This document shows, in pieces, positions 25,639 through 36,000 of a DNA stretch of 64,000 nt. The notes beneath the pieces are model-generated. The model was not told where the DNA came from. It made no database searches and saw nothing but the letters and a program-made list of their open reading frames with translations. How positions within the stretch are numbered: position 1 is the first letter of the stretch; each line of letters starts with the position of its first letter. Origin of the DNA: JAVBNA01 sp031551875 (GTDB lineage Bacteria; Bacillota; Clostridia; Oscillospirales; Acutalibacteraceae); the NCBI GenBank assembly GCA_031551875.1, contig JAVBNA010000026.1, forward strand, positions 54,200-118,199, in the 5' to 3' direction. Position numbers and translations under genes: made by a program.

Positions 25639-26811
25639 TTACTTCAGCAAACCCGGCACCAGCGAAAGGATGATTCCTCCGGCAATGACCGAGCCGATCT
25701 GTCCCGCCACGTTGGCGCCTACGGCGTGCATCAGGATGTGGTTCTGGTTGTCCTCTTTAAGCGCCATTTTCTGAATGACGCGTGCCGACATCGGGAAGGC
25801 GGAGATGCCCGCGCCGCCGACCATCGGATTGATCTTTTTGCTTTTCGGCAGGAAGATGTTAAGCAGCTTCGCAAACATCACGCCGCCGATCGTATCGAAC
25901 ACAAAGGCCACCAAGCCAAGCCCCATAATCATCGCCGTCTCCCACGTGATAAACTTATCCGCCTGCATCTGGAAGGAGATCGTGATGCCGAGAAGAATCG
26001 TAATCAAATTGGCAAGGGGTCCCTGCGCCGTCTGAGACAGCGATTCAAGTTTGCCGCACTCGCGGATCAGGTTGCCGAACATCAGGAATCCCACCAATGC
26101 CACCGAGTCAGGCGCAATCAGGCCGGCGATCATGGTCACGAGAATCGGGAACAGGATCTTTGTGGTTCTGGACACGCTCTTGGGATTGTAGGGCATGCGG
26201 ATCTGGCGCTCTTTTTTTGTGGTGACCGCCTTGATGGCCAGGGGCTGTATGATGGGCACCAGCGCCATATAGGAATAGGCGGCCACGGCAATCGCGCCGA
26301 TGTAGCTGCTTTTAAACACCTGTGAAACCAGAATGGAGGTCGGTCCGTCGGCCGCGCCGATGATGCCGATTGACGCCGCGTCCTTGAGCGGAAAGCCGAG
26401 CAGCAGCGCTACCATCAGGGCAAAGAAGATGCCGAATTGCGCCGCCGCACCGAACAGCAGCATACGCGGGTTGGAGAGCAGCGGCCCAAAGTCGATCATG
26501 GCGCCGATGCCGATAAACAGCAGCAGCGGAAACGCCTCAGACGCGGCAATTCCCTTTTCAAACAGCCACTGGATGATGCCCTGCACATGACCTGCGCCGC
26601 CCACGGCGCTGTCCACAGCGGTCAGCACGCCCGAAAAGGGGATGTTGACCAGAATGGCGCCGAAGCCCATGGGCAGTAAAAGCGCCGGCTCAAAATCCTT
26701 CTTGACGGCCAGCCAGATCAGAAGTCCTCCGATCAGCCACATAACCGCCATACGCAAGTCGAGCGCCTTCAGCCCGTCCAGAAGAAAGGAAAGCCCGTTT
26801 AAGAATTCCAT
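25639..26811 (-). CDS. oadB: Na+-translocating carboxylic-acid decarboxylase beta subunit
   Basis: The 390-residue protein is the membrane Na+ channel subunit of oxaloacetate, methylmalonyl-CoA or glutaconyl-CoA decarboxylases. It has about nine to ten helices and the conserved Na+-binding and coupling regions, for example FIGIGAMIDFGPLL, IGIIGAADGPTSI and GGAGISAFPMSARV. Decarboxylation by an alpha subunit would drive Na+ export through it. No alpha or biotin-carrier gene is nearby, so the substrate cannot be decided here. A strong promoter lies 70 nt upstream. Confidence 0.94.
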   Translation of the reverse strand: MEFLNGLSFLLDGLKALDLRMAVMWLIGGLLIWLAVKKDFEPALLLPMGFGAILVNIPFSGVLTAVDSAVGGAGHVQGIIQWLFEKGIAASEAFPLLLFIGIGAMIDFGPLLSNPRMLLFGAAAQFGIFFALMVALLLGFPLKDAASIGIIGAADGPTSILVSQVFKSSYIGAIAVAAYSYMALVPIIQPLAIKAVTTKKERQIRMPYNPKSVSRTTKILFPILVTMIAGLIAPDSVALVGFLMFGNLIRECGKLESLSQTAQGPLANLITILLGITISFQMQADKFITWETAMIMGLGLVAFVFDTIGGVMFAKLLNIFLPKSKKINPMVGGAGISAFPMSARVIQKMALKEDNQNHILMHAVGANVAGQIGSVIAGGIILSLVPGLLK

Positions 26812-26880
26812 AAATTCACTGTCTCCTTCATCTTTTTACTTAGAACCTGTAATCACAGGCTCTTTGATTTTTTCTACCAG

Positions 26881-26909
26881 ATTATACTTGATTTTACAAG
26901 GAAATGCAA
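26881..26909 (-). promoter_or_regulatory. Sigma-A promoter of oadB-oadG-proS
   Basis: TTGCAT (26904-26909), a 17 nt spacer and TATAAT (26881-26886) on the minus strand. The leader of about 60 nt contains a small hairpin (arms 26843-26850 and 26855-26862, one A-C mismatch). Confidence 0.75.
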
Positions 26910-26921
26910 AATAATTTGTAG

Positions 26922-28409
26922 TTACCCCTGATATTTCGCATGAATCACAATGTCCTTGCACAGGCTGTTCCCGTTTTCGTCGGTCACGGTGATGACGCCC
27001 ACGCGCTTGTCCTCGCCGGGATCAAGCTGCTTGAGCTTCAGGTCGTAGCGCAGGTCGGGCACAAAGGTCAGCGTGATGTTCCCCGCCGTCAGTGTGGGTT
27101 TCTGCCCCTCCCCGGCCTGCGTGACCGGCTGTGAGGATGTCTCCTCGACTGGCAGCGGCGTGCCGCCCACGGCGCTGAACGACCGTTCGGGCACCAGGAT
27201 AATGTCACGGGTTGGAATCGAAGGCATAAGGAGCTCCTCCGGAATCGGCTCTCCGGCGGTCAGGTAGGCCGTGGCGGTGCCCTTTTCGGTCTCGCGGGCG
27301 GCGGCGTTGAGAAGCCCCGCCATGTAGGGCGCCAGGAAGTTTGCGCCCTTACCCTGGTCATAGGCCACGTTGTTGATGACGGCAACCAGCTCGGTGCCGT
27401 TGCGGGTGGTGGCAGTGCATACGAGGTTATAGCCCGCGAGGGAATGGGAGCCGGTTTTGGCGCCCGTCACGTCGATGATCAGGCCGTCCTTGCCGAACAG
27501 ATAGGCCTTGTCGAGCAGGCGGTTGGAGTTCGAGGCAATACGCCAGCCGTCATAGCTGTGCTTGTTGGTGGCGGCGTAAGCGTAGTCGCCCGAGTCGACC
27601 ACCTTGCTGTACCAGGCATTGCGGGCGGCGGCGGCGGCGAGCTTCGCCATGTCGGCCGACGTGGTGTAGAGATTCTCGTCGTGCAGGCCGCTGGGATTGG
27701 CAAAATGGGTATCCTTCATGCCCAGCTTTTGAGCCTTCTGGTTCATCGCCTCCACAAATTTGCCCTGTGTTCCGCTGATCCCCTCGGCGATCACATTGGC
27801 TGCGTCACAGCCTGACGGCAGCATCAGCCCGTACATCAGGTCACCAAGTGTCGTCTCCTCGCCCTCCAGCAGTCCCATCATAGAGGCATCGGCCGGCAGA
27901 CTTCGGATCGCCTGCTGCGAGGCGGTTATTTTCTGGGTGGGTTTGCCCTGCTCAGCGGCGACCAGCGCGGTCATAATCTTCGTGGTGGAAGCAGGGAATA
28001 CTTTTTCCGCGGAGTTCTTTTCCAGAATGGTCTTTCCGGTCGCCTTGTCGATCACAATATACGACTGGCATTTGACCTTTTCAAGCGGCAAAAGATTGAT
28101 CCCTTCCTGCAACGGCTGTGCGCTCGACACCCCCTCGTTTTCATCGATGATCTGCGTGTCGCTGGGAATATCAGCGGGCGGCGCTTCAAAAACGCCCTCT
28201 CTCTCAAGCGTGATGCCCAGCACAACCGCACCGGCGATGATCACGAGGGCCAGGAGTATGAGCGCAAACCATTTTCCGCCCCCGCCGCCCGAAGAACGGC
28301 TGGACGGGGTATATGGCTTCCGCCCCCGCGAGGAATAGGTCGGCGTTGAGGGGCGGTGTCGTTTCTCATAGGAATAGGGCCGCTGGGGGGAATAATTGGG
28401 CTCTGGCAT
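26922..28409 (-). CDS. D-alanyl-D-alanine carboxypeptidase (PBP5/DacF family)
   Basis: The 495-residue protein has a proline/serine-rich cytoplasmic tail, an N-terminal membrane anchor (about 45-70), a peptidase S11 domain (about 105-370) and a C-terminal beta domain. Catalytic Ser141 and Lys144 are in ASTTKIMTA, and the KTG box is at Lys318 (GAKTGSHS). The second motif is Ser199-Gly-Cys201 (PSGCDAAN) instead of the usual S-x-N. Such enzymes trim the last D-alanine of peptidoglycan stems. The ATG at 28409 has AAGGAGGG upstream. Its anchor at the N terminus, rather than a C-terminal amphipathic helix, is notable. Confidence 0.9.
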   Translation of the reverse strand: MPEPNYSPQRPYSYEKRHRPSTPTYSSRGRKPYTPSSRSSGGGGGKWFALILLALVIIAGAVVLGITLEREGVFEAPPADIPSDTQIIDENEGVSSAQPLQEGINLLPLEKVKCQSYIVIDKATGKTILEKNSAEKVFPASTTKIMTALVAAEQGKPTQKITASQQAIRSLPADASMMGLLEGEETTLGDLMYGLMLPSGCDAANVIAEGISGTQGKFVEAMNQKAQKLGMKDTHFANPSGLHDENLYTTSADMAKLAAAAARNAWYSKVVDSGDYAYAATNKHSYDGWRIASNSNRLLDKAYLFGKDGLIIDVTGAKTGSHSLAGYNLVCTATTRNGTELVAVINNVAYDQGKGANFLAPYMAGLLNAAARETEKGTATAYLTAGEPIPEELLMPSIPTRDIILVPERSFSAVGGTPLPVEETSSQPVTQAGEGQKPTLTAGNITLTFVPDLRYDLKLKQLDPGEDKRVGVITVTDENGNSLCKDIVIHAKYQG

Positions 28410-28575
28410 ATCAGTAGTACCCTCCTTCAAAGCATAGAATACACATATAGTAATTATGGTAACAGAGATGCTATTTTATGTCAATATACATCGTTATAGT
28501 TACTTTAAAATGGGGCAATGAGAAAACGCTTAAAAAAATTTTTTGGGGAAATTTGAGGAAAAACGCAAATATGCA

Positions 28576-28604
28576 TTGACATGCAAGGGCGTGCGTCATA
28601 AAAT
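28576..28604 (+). promoter_or_regulatory. Sigma-A promoter of the CHAP protein gene
   Basis: TTGACA (28576-28581), a 17 nt spacer and TAAAAT (28599-28604), then AAAGGAGGTG at 28631-28640. Confidence 0.75.
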
Positions 28605-28647
28605 AATTTTAAAATATTTGTATATTTATCAAAGGAGGTGTCCTTTT

Positions 28648-29961
28648 TTGCAACAAATTGTCAGCCTGCTGGCAGCCCTTTCGCTGACCTTCAGCCCGCT
28701 TGCCATGCAGGAATCCCCCGCCTTGGCCGCCGTCGCATCAAGCGAGCAGATGAGCATGGGCGAGATCTGGGAACAATCGGTGCCCGTTACAGGCATCGCC
28801 CTGACCGGCGCGCCCAAAGCCATGCTGCGCGGCGAAACCGCACAACTCAAGGCGGCGGTAAGCCCCGCGGGCACGGCGGTGACCGTACGCTGGAGTTCCT
28901 CCGACCCCTATGCCGCCAAGGTGGACAAGACCGGAAAGGTGACCGCCACCGGCTCCGGCGCCGTGACCATCACCGCTTCGGCGGGTGGGGTATCCGCCTC
29001 TGCGGCCATCACGGTATCCTCTTATGTGACCCTTAAAATCGGCAGTCCCAAGGCCATCCAGAACGGTGTCCCCACTACGGTGGACGACGCGGGCACCAAG
29101 CCCTTCAAAATTTCCGGCAAAACCATGCTGCCGCTGCGCTTTGTGGGTGAAAAAATGGGCGGCAAGGTCAGCTATGTAAACGACAAGACCCCCATCACAA
29201 TGACCTACCGGGACACGACAGTACGTTTTTCCCTGAAATCCACGACAATGACGGTGGAAAAAAACGGCTCCTCCAAAACTGTCCAATTGGACGTCGCGGC
29301 GCAGAAAAAGGGAGGCAAAACCTACATCCCGCTACGCGCGGTCAGCCAGTCGCTCGGCTTCGGGGTTTACTACAAAGCCAGCGGTGAGTATATCGTGGTG
29401 TCAAACCCTGCACTAAGCGACGCGCAAAAAGATGCCCGCATCAACGAATTCAAGAAGCTTGAAGCGCAGGCGTTCGAGGAGTTTGTCGACCTTGTGGTCA
29501 GCACCGCCGAAAAGCAGCCACAGTACCCGGTGGACAATAACAAGCGCACCAAATACGGCGCGCTGTTCGGAACCCCAACGTCAGCCTGGTGCACCGAATT
29601 CGTCATGTGGTGTCTCAAATCGGCGGAGGACAGCCTGGGTACAAGCTATATCCGCACCAACTACCCCTGGTCAAGCTATTCCGGTGGCTGTGTCTCCTGG
29701 TTTAAGAACCGCTCCCGGCTCAAAACCCGCTCATCGGGCTATGTCCCTAAAAAGGGTGATCTGATTTTCTTTGACTACGGCACCGGCGGCGCCACCGACC
29801 ACACCGGCCTCGTCATCGGAACCGAAAAAAAGGACGGCGTCACGTACGTGCTGACCATTGAGGGCAACATTCCCACCGACAAGGTCAAACAGATTCGTAA
29901 GCGCAGCCTTCCTCTTACCGACAAGCACATTATTTCTTACGGCGTCTGCCGTATTTCCTAG
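28648..29961 (+). CDS. Secreted Ig-like / copper-amine-oxidase-N-like / CHAP amidase-type protein
   Basis: The 437-residue protein starts at TTG, decided by the near-perfect site AAAGGAGGTG 7 nt upstream. Order: signal peptide (about 1-30), Big_2 Ig-like domain (about 48-130), a copper-amine-oxidase N-terminal-like domain (about 135-255; KTMLPLRFVGEKMG, KTYIPLRAVSQSLGF) that commonly acts as a wall-associated domain, and a CHAP domain (about 280-437) with Cys315 (SAWCTEFVMWC) and His385 (ATDHTGLVIG). CHAP domains cleave peptidoglycan amide or peptide bonds. The stop codon is TAG. It is a monocistronic gene between a divergent carboxypeptidase gene and a convergent GH2 gene. Confidence 0.88.
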   Translation: MQQIVSLLAALSLTFSPLAMQESPALAAVASSEQMSMGEIWEQSVPVTGIALTGAPKAMLRGETAQLKAAVSPAGTAVTVRWSSSDPYAAKVDKTGKVTATGSGAVTITASAGGVSASAAITVSSYVTLKIGSPKAIQNGVPTTVDDAGTKPFKISGKTMLPLRFVGEKMGGKVSYVNDKTPITMTYRDTTVRFSLKSTTMTVEKNGSSKTVQLDVAAQKKGGKTYIPLRAVSQSLGFGVYYKASGEYIVVSNPALSDAQKDARINEFKKLEAQAFEEFVDLVVSTAEKQPQYPVDNNKRTKYGALFGTPTSAWCTEFVMWCLKSAEDSLGTSYIRTNYPWSSYSGGCVSWFKNRSRLKTRSSGYVPKKGDLIFFDYGTGGATDHTGLVIGTEKKDGVTYVLTIEGNIPTDKVKQIRKRSLPLTDKHIISYGVCRIS

Positions 29962-29971
29962 CCAGCTGTAT

Positions 29972-30013
29972 AAAAAGCTCCGCCCGGCACGGTTGTGCCG
30001 GGCGGAGCTTTTT
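29972..30013. terminator. Bidirectional terminator between the CHAP and GH2 genes
   Basis: AAAAAGCTCCGCCCGGCAC pairs with GTGCCGGGCGGAGCTTTTT around GGTT, a 19 bp perfect stem serving both converging genes. Confidence 0.93.
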
Positions 30014-30040
30014 ATCTGTTCTCTGTTATCTGTTCTCTAA

Positions 30041-33000
30041 TTACAGACACATCTGCATGATGATGGTTACGTCGCCGACGTTGACTCTGCCGTCCTTATT
30101 GACATCGGCCGCTTTGAGCGCTCTGGGAGAGAGCTCGCGGTTGCCGGCCAGGTACTGCATCAGCATGATCGCATCGGATACATCCACTTCACCGTTTAGG
30201 CTGATGTCGCCCGGCACGGGCGGGATTCCCACAATCCTGATTTCAATGGAGGGGATGTCCGCGTTGACATCGGCAAGATCCTCGTTGGTACCCGACACAT
30301 CCTCAAAGGTTACGTACGAGCTGATGTCGTCGAGCAGGCCGGCCTTGACGGTGAACACGGCATAGCCGACCACGGCGTCGCCGCTGACCCCCGCGCCCTG
30401 CGGGGTAACCAGGACAAAGCGCGTGTCATCGCTGACAACCGTGAAGCCGTTTTTCGCGGTGATCGACTCGAGGGTCAGCAGCTCCTCGTCATAGTGGATC
30501 GTGCCGCGTACGCCAGAAAGCCTGTCACAATTCTCGGCCGTGATGGGCACCGCAATGGAGTCGCCCGTACTCGCGGTATAGGTGTACTTGGTACCTACCG
30601 TGACCACGCAGGAGCCAGTCAGTCCGCCGTCCGCGCTGGTGGCGGTGATGGTGGCGGCGCCGGGCCGCAGCGCGGTGACCTTACCGGTCTGGTCAACCGA
30701 GACAAGCTTGTCATTGCTCGAGGACCAGGTGTAGTTCTGGTTGTTCGCGTTGGCGGGCAGAATGGCCGCGGTCAGTATGCCCTCGTCGCCTTCGGTCAGA
30801 GACAGCGTGGCGGGGCTCACTTCCACACCGGTGACCGGCTGGACGACGGTCACGGAGCAGTTGGCGGTAAGGCTGCCGTCCACGGTGGTGACGCGGATGG
30901 TCGCGGTGCCTCTGGCCACAGCGGTGATCACGCCGTTTTCCACGGTGGCAACCGCCGTGTTCAGCGAGGACCATGTGACCTCTTTATTGTTGGCGTTGGC
31001 CGGATTCACGGTCGGGGTGAGCGTCAGGGTGTCGCCGCCGACATAGAGCGTCGCGCTCGTTCTGTCAAGCGTCACGCTGGTGGCAGGCTGTTCGACCGTC
31101 ACGGCGCAGCTGGCGGTCAGACCGCCGTCCACAGAGGTCGCCGTGATCGTTGTCGTGCCGCGCGCAACCGGGGTCACAACGCCCATCTCGGATACGGTGG
31201 CAATTGAGGGATCACCTGAAACCCATGTAACCGACTGGTCGGAAGCATTGGCGGGGATAAAGACCGGCGCCAGCGCGGCGGTGCCTTTGCCCACACGCAC
31301 GGTCAGCGTGCTCTGGTCAAGCGCAAGCGCGGTGGGCGCCACGTAGGGCAGGATGTTGACGCGGTAGACAACCGGCTTCCACTCGCTTGTGTCGCTGGGG
31401 TTCGAAACCTTGATGTCGACGTAGTTGTCCACACAGTCGCCCGTAATGGTCAGCTTGCCCGTCTGATCGATGGTCGCGCCCTGGATGCTTTCCTGTCCGA
31501 GGATTTCCCACTTGGTTCCGGTGACACCGGGAACCGGAATCCGATCCTCGGCGGTGTGCACGATGGCGCTCGACAGCTGAACGGAGCGGCTGCCGCTGAC
31601 GTCCTTGGGCATGGAAATGGAGGTCGGGCCGGTGACATCAAAGGTAATCAGGGGGCTTGCTGTGTTAATGACATATACGTTAAAGTCCTCGATGTATGCG
31701 TTGGCAGTGACGTTGCCTTCATAGAGGGCAAAGACCGGCCAGTTGACCGTGGTCGCCGACGCGGTGGTCTGACGGCGGTTCTCCATTTTGTAGAGGACTT
31801 CCTGACCCGCCGCGTTGGTAAACCTGACATAGGCCGAAACATGGTGGCCGTTTGTGCCGCCCATATTCGGGGTGTCGAGCATCCAAATCTCGTAGTAGCG
31901 GGTACGGTCAAGGGTAGTCTGCCACGCGGTCATCGCGCTGTCCGAAACGCCGTTGTTGGAACCGCTTCCGGTTGTGGTGGAATAGCGGATACCGGTGTTG
32001 CACAGCGAAACCTTGAAGATTTCGGCTGCGTTGCGGCACTCGGCGTTACCGTCACGGAAGCTCAGCGCAAAGCTGCCGGCGACCGGGCGCACCTTGGCGT
32101 ACATGACAAGCGTCTTGCCGGCAATGTTCGTGGTGTTCTGGGTTTCCAGGCCGACCAGCGTATCGCCGATCGCGTTGCCGCTCGAGCCGTTGCCGTTCTT
32201 ATGCCAGAACACCTTCTTGCCGGTGTCCTCATCAATGATGACCTTGGAGGCGGTGGTTTTGCCCGAGCCGACGATACGGCGGTTGGGATACAGACCCACG
32301 AAGGGCAGGTCACCGCGCTCATTGACGCCGGCGGGCGGGTTGTTGACGTAATAATAGTTGTTGGTGTTGCCGCTTGCGGGATAGTTGCTCCAGATCACGT
32401 CGCCAAGCGGGAAGGTCTGCACGTCGATCTTGGTGCCCCAGGCCGCCGGGCGCTGGGTGTCAAAGTCGTTGACCCAGACCAGCGTGACCGTGTAAGTCTG
32501 CGCATCGCCGAATGCGTTGGACGCGACGAAGGTCGCCTTCATGGTCGCTTCGGTCGGCTGTGTGATCACCGCAGTGACGCCGTTGACCGCGGCCGCCGTA
32601 AAGTTCGGGAGGGCGGAGCCCTGCGGCCACTGGATGGTAAAGTCACGCACGATGGGGTTGAAGCCCTTGATCTGCGTGCCATTTGCCTGAATGTCGGTCA
32701 GGAAATCCAGGTCGCGGGCAAAGTTGATGACATAGGCATCCTCTTCCTCGCCCTTGGAGAGGTTGATGGTGCAGTACTTCTGCGCGGCAGTCGCCTGCAC
32801 GATGACGGGGGTAACACCCTCATAGGTCTCAATTGAGATGACCGGGAAGGGCGTGTTTGCCGCCAGCGTGATGTCATAGCTCTTGACCTTCTCGTTGAAG
32901 GAGGCTAGCTCCACGCCGTCCACGAAGATTTTCCTGAGCATCGGAGAGCCGACCACGAGCGTCTTGCTCTGTGCCATCGGATCCTGTGCCGGGAGGATCG

Positions 33001-36000
33001 CGCGGAGGGTATAGGTGTAGTTGTAGTCCTTGTCCGGGCGTACCATATAGTCGCCGTAGGCCATGGAGCCGGTCTGTCCGTAGGGGCCTCTTTGCCAGTT
33101 TTCAGAGCCGACACCCATCTGGATGTTGTTGAGGCTCAGCGTGACCTCGGTCGGGGTTTTTGTATCGGACGGATGGCGCGGGCCGGTGGCCGCATCGCTG
33201 GTGTTCCAGGTAGACATATCCTCCGCCGTGTGGTTGAGCGCGGAGAATTCCATCACGTCTTCCGCAACCGCCAGCAGGCCGAAGCCGTCGTTGTTGGTGA
33301 CCGAAACCCAGTGGGTGTCGGTGCGGTTGCCGGTCTCCTGAGAGCGCAGGCGCAGGGTATACATTTCCGGAATGGCGGCGGAATATACGCCCACGTCGGT
33401 GCCGGTGCGGCGGTCAATGTAGTTCTCCTCCGGGCCGCGGCCGAAGTACTTGACGTTCTGGTATTCCAGCGGGAGCTGCACATAGCTGCCCACCATGCCC
33501 ATCACGTAAGCCGAGCTGTTGGGGCTGACGCGGTTGTTGACCGTGATGTCGCCGTTTCCGTACACGGTGTACTCGATGGCATAGGTGGAGGGATAAGAGG
33601 TGTTCCCGTTCTTGGAGGGCAGCGTACCGGTGACGATGACTTTGGCGGTCTTCGAGTTGAGGCGCATAACCTTAACGTCGGTGACCGTCTTATCGCGTCC
33701 CGCATACCGCCAGGCTTTTCCGATCAGGGAACCGAAGGAGGTGGACGAATAGGTGCCGCCGATGTCGTTGTCGGTCAAAGCACGGTAGAAGTTCGGAATG
33801 GGGCCGTTCTGAATGAGCAGCTTGCCTTCCACGGTATAGTTGGTGATTAAACCGGTGGCCTTGCTGATGTTCAGGCTGAACGCCTTGCCGCCGTTTACGC
33901 CGGTGATGGTGACGTCGGAGGCGGTTTCATTCAGGCTGCCCAGCACCGGGACGCTCGCCAGGCCGACTCCGGCCGACGGGACGCTGACCGGGATCTCAAA
34001 CTGCTCGTAGGAGGCGGCATAACCTGCGCTGGCCCACGAGGTCGCCGTCTTGAGGCGGAAGGACAGATTGAGGTAATACTTCGCGCCCGCCTTAAGCGTT
34101 CCGGGCATCTGATAGGGAACATTCAGGGTGTGCGCCTGCGCGGTCAGGTCGGAGGGGAGCATGGCCGGGATATCAAGCGACATGGTGCCGGTACCGATGC
34201 GCACATTGTCCTCCATAACCTCCCACACGAAGTCATAGGCGTTCGCGTTTGTGAAAAGGGCATAGTTCTTAAAGGTGAAGTTGCCGGCCAGAATCGCCGC
34301 GTCGTCCGCCGCGGAGATCTTGATGTCCTGATAGTCCGCGCGAACTTCTGACAGCGCCGGGTTGGGCTTGCCGTCCGCCAGGATGCCGATGCCGTTGCCG
34401 CAGAAGGCGCCCGAATTGCTCGTGTCGCCCCAGTCGCCGCCGAAGCCGTAATAGAAGCTTCCGTCGGCTTTCTTCGTCAGGATCGACTGGTCATACCAGT
34501 CCCAGATCCAGCCGCCCTGGTTGCGGGGGTTGTTTTCAAAGCCCTGGGTATATGCGAACAGTCCGCCGCCGGCGTTGCCCATGGCGTGCTCATATTCACA
34601 GGGGATGTTGGGCTTGTTGTTATCAGAATAGCTGCCCTCCGTGGCCGCCGTCTCGTACATGCGGGTCTGCATGTCGGAATAGGCGGAGGAGTTGGCCTGG
34701 AAGTGGATGAAACGGGTGGGGTCATTGGCGCGGATCCAGGCATAGTTGTTGCCGTGGTAGGTGCCCGCGCCGCACTCGTTGCCCATCGACCACATGATGA
34801 CCGACGTGACGTTCTTGTCGCGCAGCACCGCGTTTTGACAGCGGTCGGACAGCGAGTTGGACCATCTGCCGTTGGTGGTCTGCACCGAACCGTCAATGCC
34901 TGAGTTACGGCCGTTGTGGCTCTCGACGTTGAACTCGTCCTGCACATAGATGCCGAACTCGTCGTACAGCTCGTACATATACGGGTCGTGCGGATAGTGC
35001 GAGGTACGCACCGAGTTTATGTTGTTCTGCTTCATGGTCTTGACTTCAAAGAGCATACGCTCGCGGGAGATGGTCTTGCCGCCGGTCGCGTCCACTTCGC
35101 CGCGGTTGACGCCCTTGAGGTAGAGCACCCGGCCGTTGATGCGCAGACGGTTGGGATCGGCTGCTGTGCCGACGGTGTTCCAGCCTCTCGAATCGGTCGT
35201 GCCGCCGCCCACTCTGCGCAGCTGGCGGAAGCCGACGCGCTGGCTGATCGATTCAACGTGAGCGCCTGTGCCGTCATACACAGAGAATACCGCCGTGTAG
35301 AGGTAGGGCGACTCGGCCGACCATTTTCTGGGGTTCGCGACCAGCTTGGACACATTCAGCTCCTTGGTCTCCTCATTGGCGGCCATGGAGAAGGTCTGCT
35401 CCTCGTTCTCGAACACCACGGCGCCGTCCTTGTCGTACAGGCTCACCGAAAGCTTGTAGTTGCTGGCCGCAGCGCCGTACCGGTTGGACATCAGAAACTT
35501 GACATTGAGGTCGGCGTCGGCGCTCTCCTCAAAGGTCCTGAGGTCGGTGACCAGCGTATAATCCTTAATGTTGGTTTTGGGCGCCGCAAACATAAATACA
35601 TCGCGGCAGATGCCCGAAACATCGATTTGATCCTGGTTTTCCCAGAAGCCGCCCGTTGTCCAGCGATGGACACGCACGGCAATTTTGTTGTTCTGACCCG
35701 GGATGATGTAGGGGGTGATGTCAAACTCCTTGGCGGTCCAGCTGTCCTCGGCATAACCGACCGAACGGCCGTTGACCCAGAGATACATCCCCTGTCCCAC
35801 GCCCATGAAGGAGATGATGCACTGCTTGTTGCCCCAGTCTGCGGGGATAAAGATCTCGCGCATGTAGGAACCAACCGGATTTCTCGTGGCGGTGGTCAGG
35901 CCGGAGGGCGCTTTGGGCTGCCCCATCGACATGCCGTAGGCCTGCCACGGATAGTTTTGGTTCTGATAAATGGGATAGTCACCGTACACACCGGCATACT

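Noticed and set aside
30015..30040. Short tandem CTGTTCTCTGTTAT-type repeat
   Set aside because: Only two imperfect units between a terminator and a stop codon; probably chance.
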